In this document: positions 8,442 to 15,633 of the stretch, piece by piece | How positions within the stretch are numbered: the first letter of the stretch is position 1 | Layout: each line of letters opens with the position of its first letter | Assembly (NCBI RefSeq): GCF_014698755.1 | Contig: NZ_JACJTO010000041.1 | Location: forward strand, 1 to 39,251 | Direction of reading: 5' to 3' | From: Aphanizomenon flos-aquae FACHB-1287 | GTDB taxonomy: Bacteria; Cyanobacteriota; Cyanobacteriia; Cyanobacteriales; Nostocaceae | Length of the DNA stretch: 39,251 nucleotides | The notes under the pieces: model-generated | Told to the model about the DNA's origin: nothing | Database searches by the model: none | Seen by the model: the letters and a program-made list of their open reading frames with translations, nothing else | Made by a program: the position numbers and the translations under genes

Positions 8442-10655
8442 ATGACAGCAATTACGCAAAATACAACTTCCGCAGTTCCGAATTTTTGTGAAGGGATACA
8501 ATATTTTGGGGAAGTATTGCCAGATTTTCAAACTTATGGTATAATTCCCGCGATCGCATCTGGTCAAAAAGCAGTAGCAAATCCTACCGATACAAATGCA
8601 GTATATCAAACTTTACTGGCGGCTGATGCTCTACGCTATCTCACCCTACAAATCAGTGCTAGTAAGGCTTCTGGACACCCCGGCGGTTTTGCCAGTCAAG
8701 CGGAAGCTTATGCAGCTTTGGTCATGCTTGGACATAAAAACATTATCACGGAAGTGGGACACCATGCTCCCGGTTTTTATAGCGCCATGTTTTTAGACCG
8801 GTCTTTAGAAGATATGGGCATTTTTACTGTACAACAATTACGCGATCGCTTTCGGGAAAAACACGGATTATTAGGACACTTATCCGGTTATATTCCTGGT
8901 ATTCTTGCCCCTGCTGGACCCTTAGGACAAGGGCAACATTTCGCCATGTCCGCCGCATTGTTACACCGTGACAAACTCTTCCCCTTTACCGTGGGAGACG
9001 GGGGACTAGGTGAACCCTATATCATGAGTTCCATGGCACATTTTAACACCGCTTACCCCAGTGTGACAAACTTTTTACCAGTTTTAGTGTGGAATGGTTA
9101 CAGCCAAGAACATCATAGCATGGTATCTTTAAAAACCAACGATGAAATGATCGCTTACTGGAAAGGTAACGGTTTTAACGAAGTCGTGTTAGTAAATGCT
9201 AAAGATTTTGATGATCAAAATCAAAGCGGTGAATACGTAGATAGTACAGTATTTTCCTTTGCAAACCGCCTAGAATTTACTAAAGCTGTATTAGTAGGTA
9301 TAGATAAAGCTGCTCGGTCAGCACTTAGCGGAAAATTGACCGTATTTATTATCAAACAACTCAAAGGGGCAGGGGTTCATGATTTAGGTGCAAAATCCCA
9401 TAACTTGTATCCTAAAGACACATTAGACGCGCCTCATATTGTCACTGCTTTACAAAAACGGGCTTTATGTGCCGAAGCATGGCAAACTGTCCGTACAAAT
9501 GCGGAACGGGCTGGAGGTGGTCCGGCAGCGAAAACTGTAGTCACAGAATTTGAATTACCCTTAGCAGAAATTGGCGAATTACCATTAGAAGAATATAAAG
9601 TTGGGGCAGTTACCCAAGTTTCTACAACTGTCATGGGTAAGCTGGTGGGAGTAGTAGGAAATAAAGATAAAAACTTCCTTGTGACTAACGCCGATGGTAA
9701 CGCCGCTTCAGGAATTGGTAATATTAATGAGGCATTAAAAATCATTCACCCCACCACCGATGACACCTATCATCAAGCCCCAGGAGGTCAAGTTTACGAA
9801 CCTTTGAGCGAAGATGCTTGTGCAGGATTAGCGGCTGGTTTATCTTTAATGGGGGCGAGAACTTTGTGGTGTTCCTATGAATCTTTTGCTATCAATGGTT
9901 TACCAATTTGGCAAACAGTCACCCAAGCAATGGCAGAATTACGCCGCAAAACACCGTCAACAATTACATTATTTACAGCCGGGGCTTTAGAACAAGGACG
10001 CAACGGTTGGACTCACCAAAGACCAGAAATTGAAGCTTATTTTGCTTCTTTGATGAGAACCGGAAATGTCTTCCCATTATTTCCTCCTGATGCTAACAGT
10101 ATTCAAGTCTGTTATGACTGGGCTTTGCAAACAAAAAATAAGGGCATTGTCATTACTGCTAGTAAGTCTCCTTTGCCAATTCGTAGCACTTTTGCCCAAA
10201 CTGAAAAAGGCTTAATTGATGGTGCGGTGTTATTACATGAAGTGGCTGGTGGGAAGACTGTTGTATTTGCTGTAATTGGCGATTTGACTTTAATTCCTGT
10301 GTTTGAAGCGGCGGCTTTTTTAGAAACTGAAGGTATTGGGGTGAAGATTGTTTCTATTATCAATCCTCGTCGTTTATATCGTCCTCATGATACTGCTTGG
10401 GATACTTGTTCTGAACCTGATAACGGTTTTTTAAGTGATGCCGATTTTGAGCAATTGTTTGGTGGAGATGCCTTAATTGGTGTGACAGGTGGCGCTGCGG
10501 CGATGTTAGAACCAATCATGTTACGCAGTAATTCTAAGCGTGATTCTTTTGCCTGGAAGCGTGGGGAAACTACGGCTAGTGCGGGTGAGTTGATGGCTTT
10601 TAATGGTTTGACTGCGGAAGCGTTGACTAAGCGGGCTATTGAGTTGGTGCATTAA
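8442..10655 (+). CDS. Phosphoketolase-like thiamine diphosphate enzyme (divergent XFP/transketolase fold)
   Basis: The 737-residue protein has the two-domain layout of transketolase and phosphoketolase. The N-terminal half has SGHPGG (78-82) and HHAPGFYSAMFL near 107, then GDGGLGEP (185-192) for thiamine diphosphate and Mg binding. The pyrimidine-binding half has LSEDACAGLAAGLSLMG, CSYESFAI, GRNGWTHQRPEI and FPPDANSIQVCYD, which recall phosphoketolase (SYExF, GxSHQxP, PPDANxL) more than transketolase. If active it would cleave xylulose-5-P or fructose-6-P to acetyl phosphate plus an aldose phosphate. It is somewhat shorter than standard phosphoketolases (about 790 residues) and several signature residues differ, so the exact reaction is uncertain. 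Two HIP1 sites lie in its 5' third. Its last 139 bases recur at 17500. Confidence 0.72.
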   Translation: MTAITQNTTSAVPNFCEGIQYFGEVLPDFQTYGIIPAIASGQKAVANPTDTNAVYQTLLAADALRYLTLQISASKASGHPGGFASQAEAYAALVMLGHKNIITEVGHHAPGFYSAMFLDRSLEDMGIFTVQQLRDRFREKHGLLGHLSGYIPGILAPAGPLGQGQHFAMSAALLHRDKLFPFTVGDGGLGEPYIMSSMAHFNTAYPSVTNFLPVLVWNGYSQEHHSMVSLKTNDEMIAYWKGNGFNEVVLVNAKDFDDQNQSGEYVDSTVFSFANRLEFTKAVLVGIDKAARSALSGKLTVFIIKQLKGAGVHDLGAKSHNLYPKDTLDAPHIVTALQKRALCAEAWQTVRTNAERAGGGPAAKTVVTEFELPLAEIGELPLEEYKVGAVTQVSTTVMGKLVGVVGNKDKNFLVTNADGNAASGIGNINEALKIIHPTTDDTYHQAPGGQVYEPLSEDACAGLAAGLSLMGARTLWCSYESFAINGLPIWQTVTQAMAELRRKTPSTITLFTAGALEQGRNGWTHQRPEIEAYFASLMRTGNVFPLFPPDANSIQVCYDWALQTKNKGIVITASKSPLPIRSTFAQTEKGLIDGAVLLHEVAGGKTVVFAVIGDLTLIPVFEAAAFLETEGIGVKIVSIINPRRLYRPHDTAWDTCSEPDNGFLSDADFEQLFGGDALIGVTGGAAAMLEPIMLRSNSKRDSFAWKRGETTASAGELMAFNGLTAEALTKRAIELVH

Positions 10656-10656
10656 G
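10518..10656 (+). repeat. Direct repeat copy A (3' end of the phosphoketolase-like gene)
   Basis: This 139-base stretch, from inside the last 46 codons through the TAA and one further base, recurs at 17500-17638 with two substitutions (C to G near 10534; C to T near 10595). It begins ATGTTACGCAG and ends GCATTAAG. Copy A belongs to the intact gene. With copy B it brackets a 7-kb accessory segment. Confidence 0.95.
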
Positions 10657-10676
10657 GATTTGGTATAGCTTTATAT

Positions 10677-10703
10677 CCCTGCCTATTTTAAAATAGGTTA
10701 GGG
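10677..10703. terminator. Strong inverted repeat after the phosphoketolase-like gene
   Basis: The perfect 16-base palindrome CCTATTTTAAAATAGG (10682-10697) is flanked by CCCT (10677-10680) and AGGG (10700-10703), which extend the stem. It sits 22 bases after the stop codon. No T-run follows, so it may stabilise or end the transcript without being a classical intrinsic terminator. Confidence 0.5.
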
Positions 10704-10734
10704 ATGTTCACAGTTTAACGATTGGAGAGATAAT

Positions 10735-11739
10735 ATGCCGATAATCAATAGAGATGAATGGCCAGATAGCGTATTTTTTAGTCCAAATAATTTCTTAGAG
10801 TTAGGAACTAGAAACACGGGGGAAAAAATTATTCAAATCGGTACAGATGGTGATTGTCCTATAGTTGCATTTGCTAACACAGATAATCCAATTAATGAAG
10901 ATTTAGACCCTATCGAACTTTGGTCATTAATAAAATTTTCCTATGTTCCAGATGAATACGTTTTTTATGACAAGCCAAAAAAAATTACACAAAATTTAAA
11001 AACTATTAAAAAATGTGAATTACCTGATAGTGGTGAATTTGACCTTGATCTCCCCATTGATGCTCAAATTCTTGCTGTACAAATGCAAAAGGATAAACCC
11101 TGTTTATGGATGTTGATTGACTCTCAAAAGGAAAAAGATGATATCTATGGTAAAAAAAGGACATTTTGCTGGTTTCGGACAGGAGAACCTATAGGTTATA
11201 CAGATTTAATTCATATCGCCACTCTACAGTCTAATGGTGGTAATCATGTATCTCATTTATTTGAATTGAAAAATTATGTAAACTACAACAAGTTAGAGAA
11301 TTTATTAGCGACCAAGAAATGGCGGGAAGCTGACCTAGAAACATTTGAAATTTTGAAATCTTTATGCGGTTATGAATGTTACGATTCTACATGGTTAAAT
11401 ATAGAAGAAATCGTCAATATACCATGCTCACATCTACATACCATTAATAATCTTTGGGTTAAATACAGTAAGGGGCGTTTTGGTTACAGCGTTCAGTTAA
11501 ATATTTTAAGAAAACTTGGGTTTCAAAAAAACGGAAATGATGAGCAAATGTCACAATGTTTAGAAAATTTTATGGACAAAATAAAATGGAATACGGCTCA
11601 TGCTGCTTTAAATTTTACACTCAAAGCTCCTATTGGTCATCTTCCTGCTATTGTGGCTTGGGGTATGGTAACTAGTCCACAAGGCGCTATAAAAATTTAC
11701 ATCCGTCTTTTTTCTCGATGTGAAGAATGTAATCTTTAA
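10735..11739 (+). CDS. GUN4 domain-containing protein with an unrecognised N-terminal domain
   Basis: Residues about 182-334 form a GUN4 domain: YNKLENLLATKKWREADLET, a TWLNIEEIVNIPCSHLHTIN block, LWVKYSKGRFGYSVQ, then LNFTLKAPIGHLPA and a C-terminal RLFSRCEECNL. GUN4 binds porphyrins and stimulates Mg-chelatase; many cyanobacterial GUN4-domain proteins are instead multidomain regulators. Residues 1-180 match nothing I know; they are rich in Asp, Pro and Lys with no signal peptide or membrane segment. The ATG is supported by GGAGAG at 10724-10729. It is the first gene after duplication copy A. Its role is unknown; it is probably not the housekeeping gun4, which is shorter and lacks this N-terminus. 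Confidence 0.75.
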   Translation: MPIINRDEWPDSVFFSPNNFLELGTRNTGEKIIQIGTDGDCPIVAFANTDNPINEDLDPIELWSLIKFSYVPDEYVFYDKPKKITQNLKTIKKCELPDSGEFDLDLPIDAQILAVQMQKDKPCLWMLIDSQKEKDDIYGKKRTFCWFRTGEPIGYTDLIHIATLQSNGGNHVSHLFELKNYVNYNKLENLLATKKWREADLETFEILKSLCGYECYDSTWLNIEEIVNIPCSHLHTINNLWVKYSKGRFGYSVQLNILRKLGFQKNGNDEQMSQCLENFMDKIKWNTAHAALNFTLKAPIGHLPAIVAWGMVTSPQGAIKIYIRLFSRCEECNL

Positions 11740-11822
11740 ATATGGTTGGCAAGTTTTCTGATAATTGTAGGACAGTCTTAACCAAGTTCAGCTAACTGAA
11801 TTATTCTGTCCCACAATTTATT

Positions 11823-12470
11823 TTATTTGTATTGAGAGGATAGGGAAAGCAAAGTAGATTGAATTTTATCTGAAATATCGTGAGATAAGTTGGCAATACC
11901 GCCACCCACAGCGTATTTCTTAGTAGTCTGATTTTGCCATCCCAGTATATCCCATCCATTTTCCAGCATTTGTTGAATCTGAGCTAAATCATCCTTTACC
12001 ACTGTTATATGATTTTTTCCATCATAGTCTGAATAGGTCATAGTAGTAATGGGAGCTATGCGAATTTTACTTTGTAAATGCTGATAATTTGGAGTATCTA
12101 ACAGTTTTTCCATCTCAGTCATCACATTAGCCTGATTTGCTCCTGAAGTTCCTGTTTTATATCCACCTTCTGCATAAGTTTCTCTAATAGTTTTAGTCTG
12201 TCCATAATTGGCAGAATATATGATAGCAACACCAAAAGAACCTTTTTTCAGCAAAGTATCGACTTCCTCCAAAATTTTTTCCGCTTGGCTTTTCGCAGAA
12301 ATGTTCTTACCATCTTGGCTATACGGGAGATAAAAATCAATAAACTTGCCTTTTTTAATCATTGAGTTTTGATGTTTTACTAATAAAAATTCTACAAAAT
12401 CTAATACTTCTTGTTGCTTATCAGCAGGTAATTTTTTTACCTTATCTATAATTATTTGTTCAACGGTCAT
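11823..12470 (-). CDS. DUF2281-like antitoxin head fused to an uncharacterised domain
   Basis: The 215-residue protein opens MTVEQIIIDKVKKLPADKQQ and continues EVLDFVEFLLVKH, the short helical module of DUF2281 antitoxin-like proteins. The remaining 170 residues (FGVAIIYSANYGQTKTIRET, then repeated Thr/Gly/Asn patches and NGWDILGWQNQTTKKYAVGGG) are not recognised. I chose the ATG at 12468-12470 because the family motif starts there; an upstream in-frame start at 12536 would add 22 basic, unconserved residues. The gene points toward the GUN4-domain gene (convergent) and its upstream side abuts the tandem repeat array. Known DUF2281 proteins are about 70-90 residues, so this is an extended version. 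Function cannot be stated. Confidence 0.6.
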   Translation of the reverse strand: MTVEQIIIDKVKKLPADKQQEVLDFVEFLLVKHQNSMIKKGKFIDFYLPYSQDGKNISAKSQAEKILEEVDTLLKKGSFGVAIIYSANYGQTKTIRETYAEGGYKTGTSGANQANVMTEMEKLLDTPNYQHLQSKIRIAPITTMTYSDYDGKNHITVVKDDLAQIQQMLENGWDILGWQNQTTKKYAVGGGIANLSHDISDKIQSTLLSLSSQYK

Positions 12471-12609
12471 TTGATTTGTCCTGGAGGATAATTTAATATT
12501 TACTGCGCTGCGTTTATATTTTATCATGTCACGCACTTATTACAACCCAAAAACCTTACCCTGTATATGTTTACATTATCTCACTCAAGCATTACTAAGG
12601 ATTACTAGA

Positions 12610-12617
12610 GCGATCGC
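12610..12617. repeat. Intact HIP1 octamer (empty site) in array unit 1
   Basis: GCGATCGC followed by ACCTG. In units 2-5 the same position reads GCGAT, 24 extra bases, then CGC (CAC in unit 2), again followed by ACCTG. It is the only intact HIP1 site between 10.7 and 20.3 kb. Confidence 0.9.
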
Positions 12618-12682
12618 ACCTGAAAACCTTACCCTTTATATGTTTACGTTATCTCACTCAAGCATTACTAGGGATTAATAGA

Positions 12683-12714
12683 GCGATAGCGAAGCGCTGC
12701 TGCAAGCAGTTCAC
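12683..12714. repeat. Small palindromic insertion inside a HIP1 site (first filled copy)
   Basis: GCGAT (12683-12687) is followed by a 24-base insert (12688-12711) starting AGCGAAGCGC and ending AAGCAGTT, then CAC. The insert plus flank can fold: outer stem GCGAA/TTCGC (in units 3-5), inner stem CTGCT/AGCAG, loop GCA. Full copies are also in array units 3, 4 and 5 and in the dispersed copies at 14.25, 14.94, 16.80 and 19.16 kb. Size and shape recall the very small mobile repeats (small dispersed repeats) described in Nostoc. Confidence 0.8.
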
Positions 12715-13077
12715 ACCTGAAAACCTTACCCTGTATATGTTTACGTTATCTCACTCAAGCATTACTAGGGATTAATGGAGCGATAGCGAAGCGCTGCTGC
12801 AAGCAGTTCGCACCTGAAAAGCTTACCCTGTATCTGTTTACGTTATCTCACTCACTCAACTATTACTAGGGATGTTTAGGGCGATAGCGAAGCGCTGCTG
12901 CAAGCAGTTCGCACCTGAAAAGCTTACTCTGTATCTGTTTACGTTATCTCACTCAACCATTACTAGGGATTAGTGGAGCGATAGCGAAGCGCTGCTGCAA
13001 GCAGTTCGCTGTGATTGTGTTGGTGCATTAAGATATATTACCACCATTTAAATGTTTGATTGGATGGGGGTATTATA

Positions 13078-13857
13078 TTATGATAGTGATCTCATGCTAG
13101 ATGGTATTGAATTTACCAATTTCTCAAATTGATTATTTTCTTCAAAAAAACATAAAGCGTCTTCACTTAACCAACCTAGTAATTCCTTAGCATTTTCGTA
13201 GGTTGTCAGTAATTCATCAAATGATAAGTTTCTAGTATTGAAAACAGGTTCATGATGAAATACACGGTTACGTATAACCCTTATTTCGTTTAAAATTCTT
13301 CTTATTCGTTTCATATCGCGCATAAAATTGTGTTTTTCAGGAGCATTTGGAAAAACTTCATGAATATAACGAGGAGAACCAATATGCCATATAATTCTGT
13401 CATAGTCAGATCCCATAATTTCTGTCCAAAAACCAAAGTTTAGCTCTGGAGTTAAAGTATCTGATGTAACTATTTTATGGTAAATTGGGTTATTAATTTT
13501 TTTATTCTGCTTGTTAATTTCTTTTTTTGCTGTGTCTATCTGTTTTAATAATCTTGCTCTTTGAGTATTACCATTTTTGTCGTGCCATTCCGTTGCAGCT
13601 TTTCCATTTAACCACTTACCTGCTTTTTCCTCAAACCAATTATCCCCAAATTCTTTAACAAGTACATTACTAATACGATTTCGTAAAGCTATTTCAAATA
13701 CACATAGGAATGAATATAGAGATTCTGATAAACTCATATTCAGTGTATATAGTTTCAAGGCTTCTATCTTATCTTCATTGGTCGCACTTAAATACGTTGA
13801 AAGGCGTGATTCAGAAAAAATGATACAAAGATTATCATAAGTATTAGGGTTAATCAT
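13078..13857 (-). CDS. Abi family HEPN protein (putative RNase effector)
   Basis: The 259-residue protein fits the Abi-like family annotated as abortive infection proteins: an N-terminal FSESRLSTYLSATNEDKIEA block, ALRNRISNVL near 57-66, FGFWTEIMGSDYDRIIW (141-157) and the catalytic HEPN motif RVIRNRVFHHEPVF (193-206). In that motif R196 and H201 make the RNxxxH (Rx4H) pair typical of HEPN ribonucleases. Such proteins are expected to cleave RNA in the cytoplasm and arrest growth on phage attack or loss of an antitoxin. No signal peptide or membrane segment is seen. No protein antitoxin lies beside it; instead a divergent promoter and a probable structured small RNA begin about 100-135 bases upstream. 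Family placement is firm; the activity is inferred. Confidence 0.8.
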   Translation of the reverse strand: MINPNTYDNLCIIFSESRLSTYLSATNEDKIEALKLYTLNMSLSESLYSFLCVFEIALRNRISNVLVKEFGDNWFEEKAGKWLNGKAATEWHDKNGNTQRARLLKQIDTAKKEINKQNKKINNPIYHKIVTSDTLTPELNFGFWTEIMGSDYDRIIWHIGSPRYIHEVFPNAPEKHNFMRDMKRIRRILNEIRVIRNRVFHHEPVFNTRNLSFDELLTTYENAKELLGWLSEDALCFFEENNQFEKLVNSIPSSMRSLS

Positions 13858-13955
13858 GTTAAAAATTTAAGTATTAATTATGTCATAAGACAGATGCGTT
13901 AAAGATGAGTATATAACTTAGAGTTACGGAAATTTGAAATATTTATTTTAAAGAC

Positions 13956-13984
13956 TTGACAAACCTGTAAATCTTAGATACTAT
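13956..13984 (+). promoter_or_regulatory. Near-consensus sigma70-type promoter of a small RNA
   Basis: A perfect -35 TTGACA (13956-13961), a 17-base spacer and -10 TACTAT (13979-13984) predict a start near 13991. This is the best promoter sequence I can see in the window. No coding start follows for about 400 bases, which points to an RNA gene. It diverges from the Abi gene. Confidence 0.7.
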
Positions 13985-13990
13985 GAATGT

Positions 13991-14096
13991 GTGAGCCTTG
14001 GGTACTCCTTGGAGCAAAGAGTTGGATAAGGCCTTCAAAACGTGAATTAGGCTTGATCACAATTTAGAGTTCCCGACCCCAGGGTAAGAATTTTTT
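13991..14096 (+). ncRNA. Probable structured small RNA next to the Abi/HEPN gene
   Basis: Downstream of the strong promoter the sequence folds as one long interrupted hairpin. A closing helix pairs CCTTGGGT (13996-14003) with ACCCCAGGG (14076-14084), with one bulged C and one G-U. ACTC/GAGT pairing lies just inside it. A terminal hairpin pairs GCC and TTCA (14031-14037) with TGAA (14043-14046) and GGC (14050-14052). The closing helix is followed within six bases by TTTTTT (14091-14096), consistent with intrinsic termination at about 106 nt. No open reading frame fits. I cannot match it to a named RNA; it is short for 6S RNA. Its place beside an Abi-family gene recalls the published abiF RNA motif. 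Function as antitoxin or regulator is inference. Confidence 0.55.
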
Positions 14097-14140
14097 GAAC
14101 CTGAATAACCGCTTTTGAAGTCATAATAACCAGTTTATAT

Positions 14141-14315
14141 GGTGGGTTAGCAACAACATAACCCACCATTAATAATGCTAGATTACAGCCAAAAAACCCT
14201 GTATCTGTTTACATTATCTCACTCAACCATTACAAGGGATTACTAGAGCGATAGCGAAGCGCTGCTGCAAGCAGATCGTGTAAATATTCACCTCACCACC
14301 CGAACTAAATCAAAT
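14141..14315. repeat. Dispersed repeat copy upstream of hicBA
   Basis: It starts with a perfect 9-bp hairpin GGTGGGTTA/TAACCCACC (14141-14149, 14159-14167). Then come the CCCTGTATCTGTTTAC core, ATTATCTCACTCAACC, the palindromic insert in a HIP1-derived site (14248-14278), and a tail TAAATATTCACCTCACC followed by CCCGAACTAAATC. Together with the ncRNA it accounts for nearly all of the 13858-14384 gap. Confidence 0.85.
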
Positions 14316-14384
14316 CCTCAAACAACTAGCCAAGAAAATTAGATATATTAATAATCAGCACACAAATATACAAACCCCTCCTGT

Positions 14385-14603
14385 ATGAAATTTCAAGTAA
14401 TATTCACCTATGATTCAGAATATCTAGGTTACGTTGCTGAAGTACCAGAACTTCCTGGTTGTGTCAGTCAAGGTACAAACTTAGATGAAGCAATTGAAAA
14501 TATCAAAGATGCTATCAAAGGCTATCTTCACGTATTAGAAAAACATGGTAAACCCTATGTAACCAAAGAATCTCAATCTTTTGTAGGGGAAGTAGTAGTA
14601 TAA
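14385..14603 (+). CDS. hicB: HicB-like antitoxin
   Basis: A 72-residue protein opening MKFQVIFTYDSEYLGYVAEV, then PELPGCVSQGTNLDEAIENI, the degenerate RNase H-like fold of HicB antitoxins. It would bind and block the HicA RNase encoded next. Its stop codon TAA is followed at once by the HicA ATG, so the pair is translationally coupled. It is a short HicB without a separate DNA-binding C-terminal domain. A purine-rich ribosome site is absent; CCTCC just before the ATG is the anti-SD rather than the SD sequence. The order hicB-hicA is the reverse of E. coli but frequent in cyanobacteria. It is flanked by dispersed repeat copies. Confidence 0.88.
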   Translation: MKFQVIFTYDSEYLGYVAEVPELPGCVSQGTNLDEAIENIKDAIKGYLHVLEKHGKPYVTKESQSFVGEVVV

Positions 14604-14822
14604 ATGGGACGTTTATCAAATATTTCCGGTAAACAAACAGTCAAAATCTTTGAAAAATTTGGCTATGCTGTAGATCATCAAACCGGAAGTCATATCATAC
14701 TGTGGCACGAATCAAAACCCATTTTATCAGTTCCCAATCATAAAGAACTAGCACCAGGATTACTCAGAAGTTTAATTAGACAAGCAGGAATTACCGTAGA
14801 TGAATTTTTAGGAAATAAGTAA
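14604..14822 (+). CDS. hicA: HicA-like mRNA interferase toxin
   Basis: A 72-residue dsRBD-fold toxin of the HicA/YcfA family. It shows SGKQTVKIFEKFGYAV, the catalytic histidine in TGSHIILWH (His near residue 29) and SVPNHKELAPGLLRSLIRQA, followed by a normal short C-terminus. It is expected to cleave mRNA on ribosomes until neutralised by HicB. It starts directly after the hicB stop. The frame is intact, so the module may be active. A hairpin (GTGGGTTA/TAACCCAC) opening the next repeat copy lies 9 bases past its stop and could end the transcript. Confidence 0.9.
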   Translation: MGRLSNISGKQTVKIFEKFGYAVDHQTGSHIILWHESKPILSVPNHKELAPGLLRSLIRQAGITVDEFLGNK

Positions 14823-14830
14823 TATTTTCA

Positions 14831-15048
14831 GTGGGTTAATAACAAAATAACCCACTATTAATAACGCACTTATTAAAACTCAAAAATCCTGTATCTGTTT
14901 ACGTTATCTCAATCAAGCATTACTAGGGATTAGTAGAGCGATAGCGAAGTGCTGCCGCAAGCAGATCGCGTAAATAAGAGAAGACAATAGAAGCATGACA
15001 GATACACCAGGAAATATTCACCTCACCTAAGAATTATTACCCGAACTA
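14831..15048. repeat. Dispersed repeat copy between hicBA and higBA
   Basis: Opens with hairpin GTGGGTTA/TAACCCAC (14831-14838, 14848-14855). Then the core TCCTGTATCTGTTTAC, a HIP1-derived site whose palindromic insert is flanked by GAT on both sides (GCGAT ... GATCGC), and an extended tail with AGCATGACAGATACACCA, ATATTCACCTCACC and CCCGAACTA. The tail segment is shared with the 19.1-kb copy. Confidence 0.85.
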
Positions 15049-15050
15049 TT

Positions 15051-15344
15051 TTAACTAATTTCAATAGGTGAGATATTTTTCCACTCTTCAGATTCATTTT
15101 TCGCACACCAAAGATCAAACTTCTGCTGAAGATTTAACCAAAGTTCCGGCGTAGTTTGAAAAGCATTTGCTAACCGCAACGCAATATTAGGTGTTACATT
15201 TGCACGTTCATTCACAAGTTCCGAAACCGTTTTTCGAGACACACCCAAAATATTAGCAAGTTCTGTCACCGTCATATTTAAAGGTTCTAAATATTGACGT
15301 TTAATCAAAGCACCAGGATGTCTTGGTTTTCTGTTAGTATTCAT
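15051..15344 (-). CDS. higA: HigA-like antitoxin (XRE helix-turn-helix)
   Basis: A 97-residue DNA-binding antitoxin of the VapI/HigA family. The opening RKPRHPGALIKRQYLEPLNM, the helix-turn-helix MTVTELANILGVSRKTVSEL and the tail ELWLNLQQKFDLW are characteristic. It would neutralise the HigB toxin encoded 10 bases upstream and repress the shared promoter. Toxin-first order is normal for higBA. Both frames are intact. Confidence 0.92.
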   Translation of the reverse strand: MNTNRKPRHPGALIKRQYLEPLNMTVTELANILGVSRKTVSELVNERANVTPNIALRLANAFQTTPELWLNLQQKFDLWCAKNESEEWKNISPIEIS

Positions 15345-15354
15345 GTTAATAATC

Positions 15355-15633
15355 CTAATGATAATCCTCGTAATTTACGTCGTAAGCATCCCCATCTTCA
15401 AAAACAAAAGTTAAACGCCAATTACCAGAAACTGTAACTGAATATTCACCTTTCCTATTTCCTATTAATTGATGAAACTTAGAACCAGGAAAATTCATAT
15501 CCTCGGCTACAGATGCAGCATCTAGTCTATCTAATAAATCTAACAGTTTTTCAGCATGATTCGGATTAACTCCACTTCTATTATCATCTTCAAACAGCTT
15601 TCTTAACCCCTTATGCTTGAAATTTCTGATCAT
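15355..15633 (-). CDS. higB: HigB/RelE-family toxin
   Basis: A 92-residue RelE-superfamily mRNA interferase: MIRNFKHKGLRKLFEDDNRS, the LDRLDAASVAEDMNFPG block, and the C-terminal YSVTVSGNWRLTFVFEDGDA ending in VNYEDYH. The conserved basic residues and the RLTF strand are in place. It is expected to cleave translated mRNA and to be held by HigA. It begins the higBA transcript on the minus strand. Length is typical. Confidence 0.9.
   Translation of the reverse strand: MIRNFKHKGLRKLFEDDNRSGVNPNHAEKLLDLLDRLDAASVAEDMNFPGSKFHQLIGNRKGEYSVTVSGNWRLTFVFEDGDAYDVNYEDYH

Larger units (their letters stand above)
12545..13013. repeat. Five-unit tandem array of a dispersed intergenic repeat
   Basis: Five head-to-tail units start near 12550, 12623, 12720, 12817 and 12918. 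Each reads roughly CTTACCCTGTATMTGTTTAC, then GTTATCTCACTCAAGC, ATTACTAGGGATTA, a HIP1-like site and CACCTG. Unit 1 is about 73 bases; units 2-5 are about 96-101 because each carries a 24-base palindromic insertion in the HIP1 site. Unit 4 has an extra CACT. Related single copies occur near 14.2, 14.9, 16.8 and 19.1 kb. The array fills nearly all of the 12537-13077 gap; no gene is seen there. Confidence 0.9.

Noticed and set aside
12545-13013. Tandem array considered as a CRISPR array
   Set aside because: The whole 73-101-base unit repeats head to tail with no unique spacers, and no cas genes are present.
13991-14096. Small RNA considered as 6S RNA
   Set aside because: The interrupted-hairpin shape is similar, but about 106 nt is short for cyanobacterial 6S RNA and I cannot see the large central bubble clearly. 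Left unassigned.
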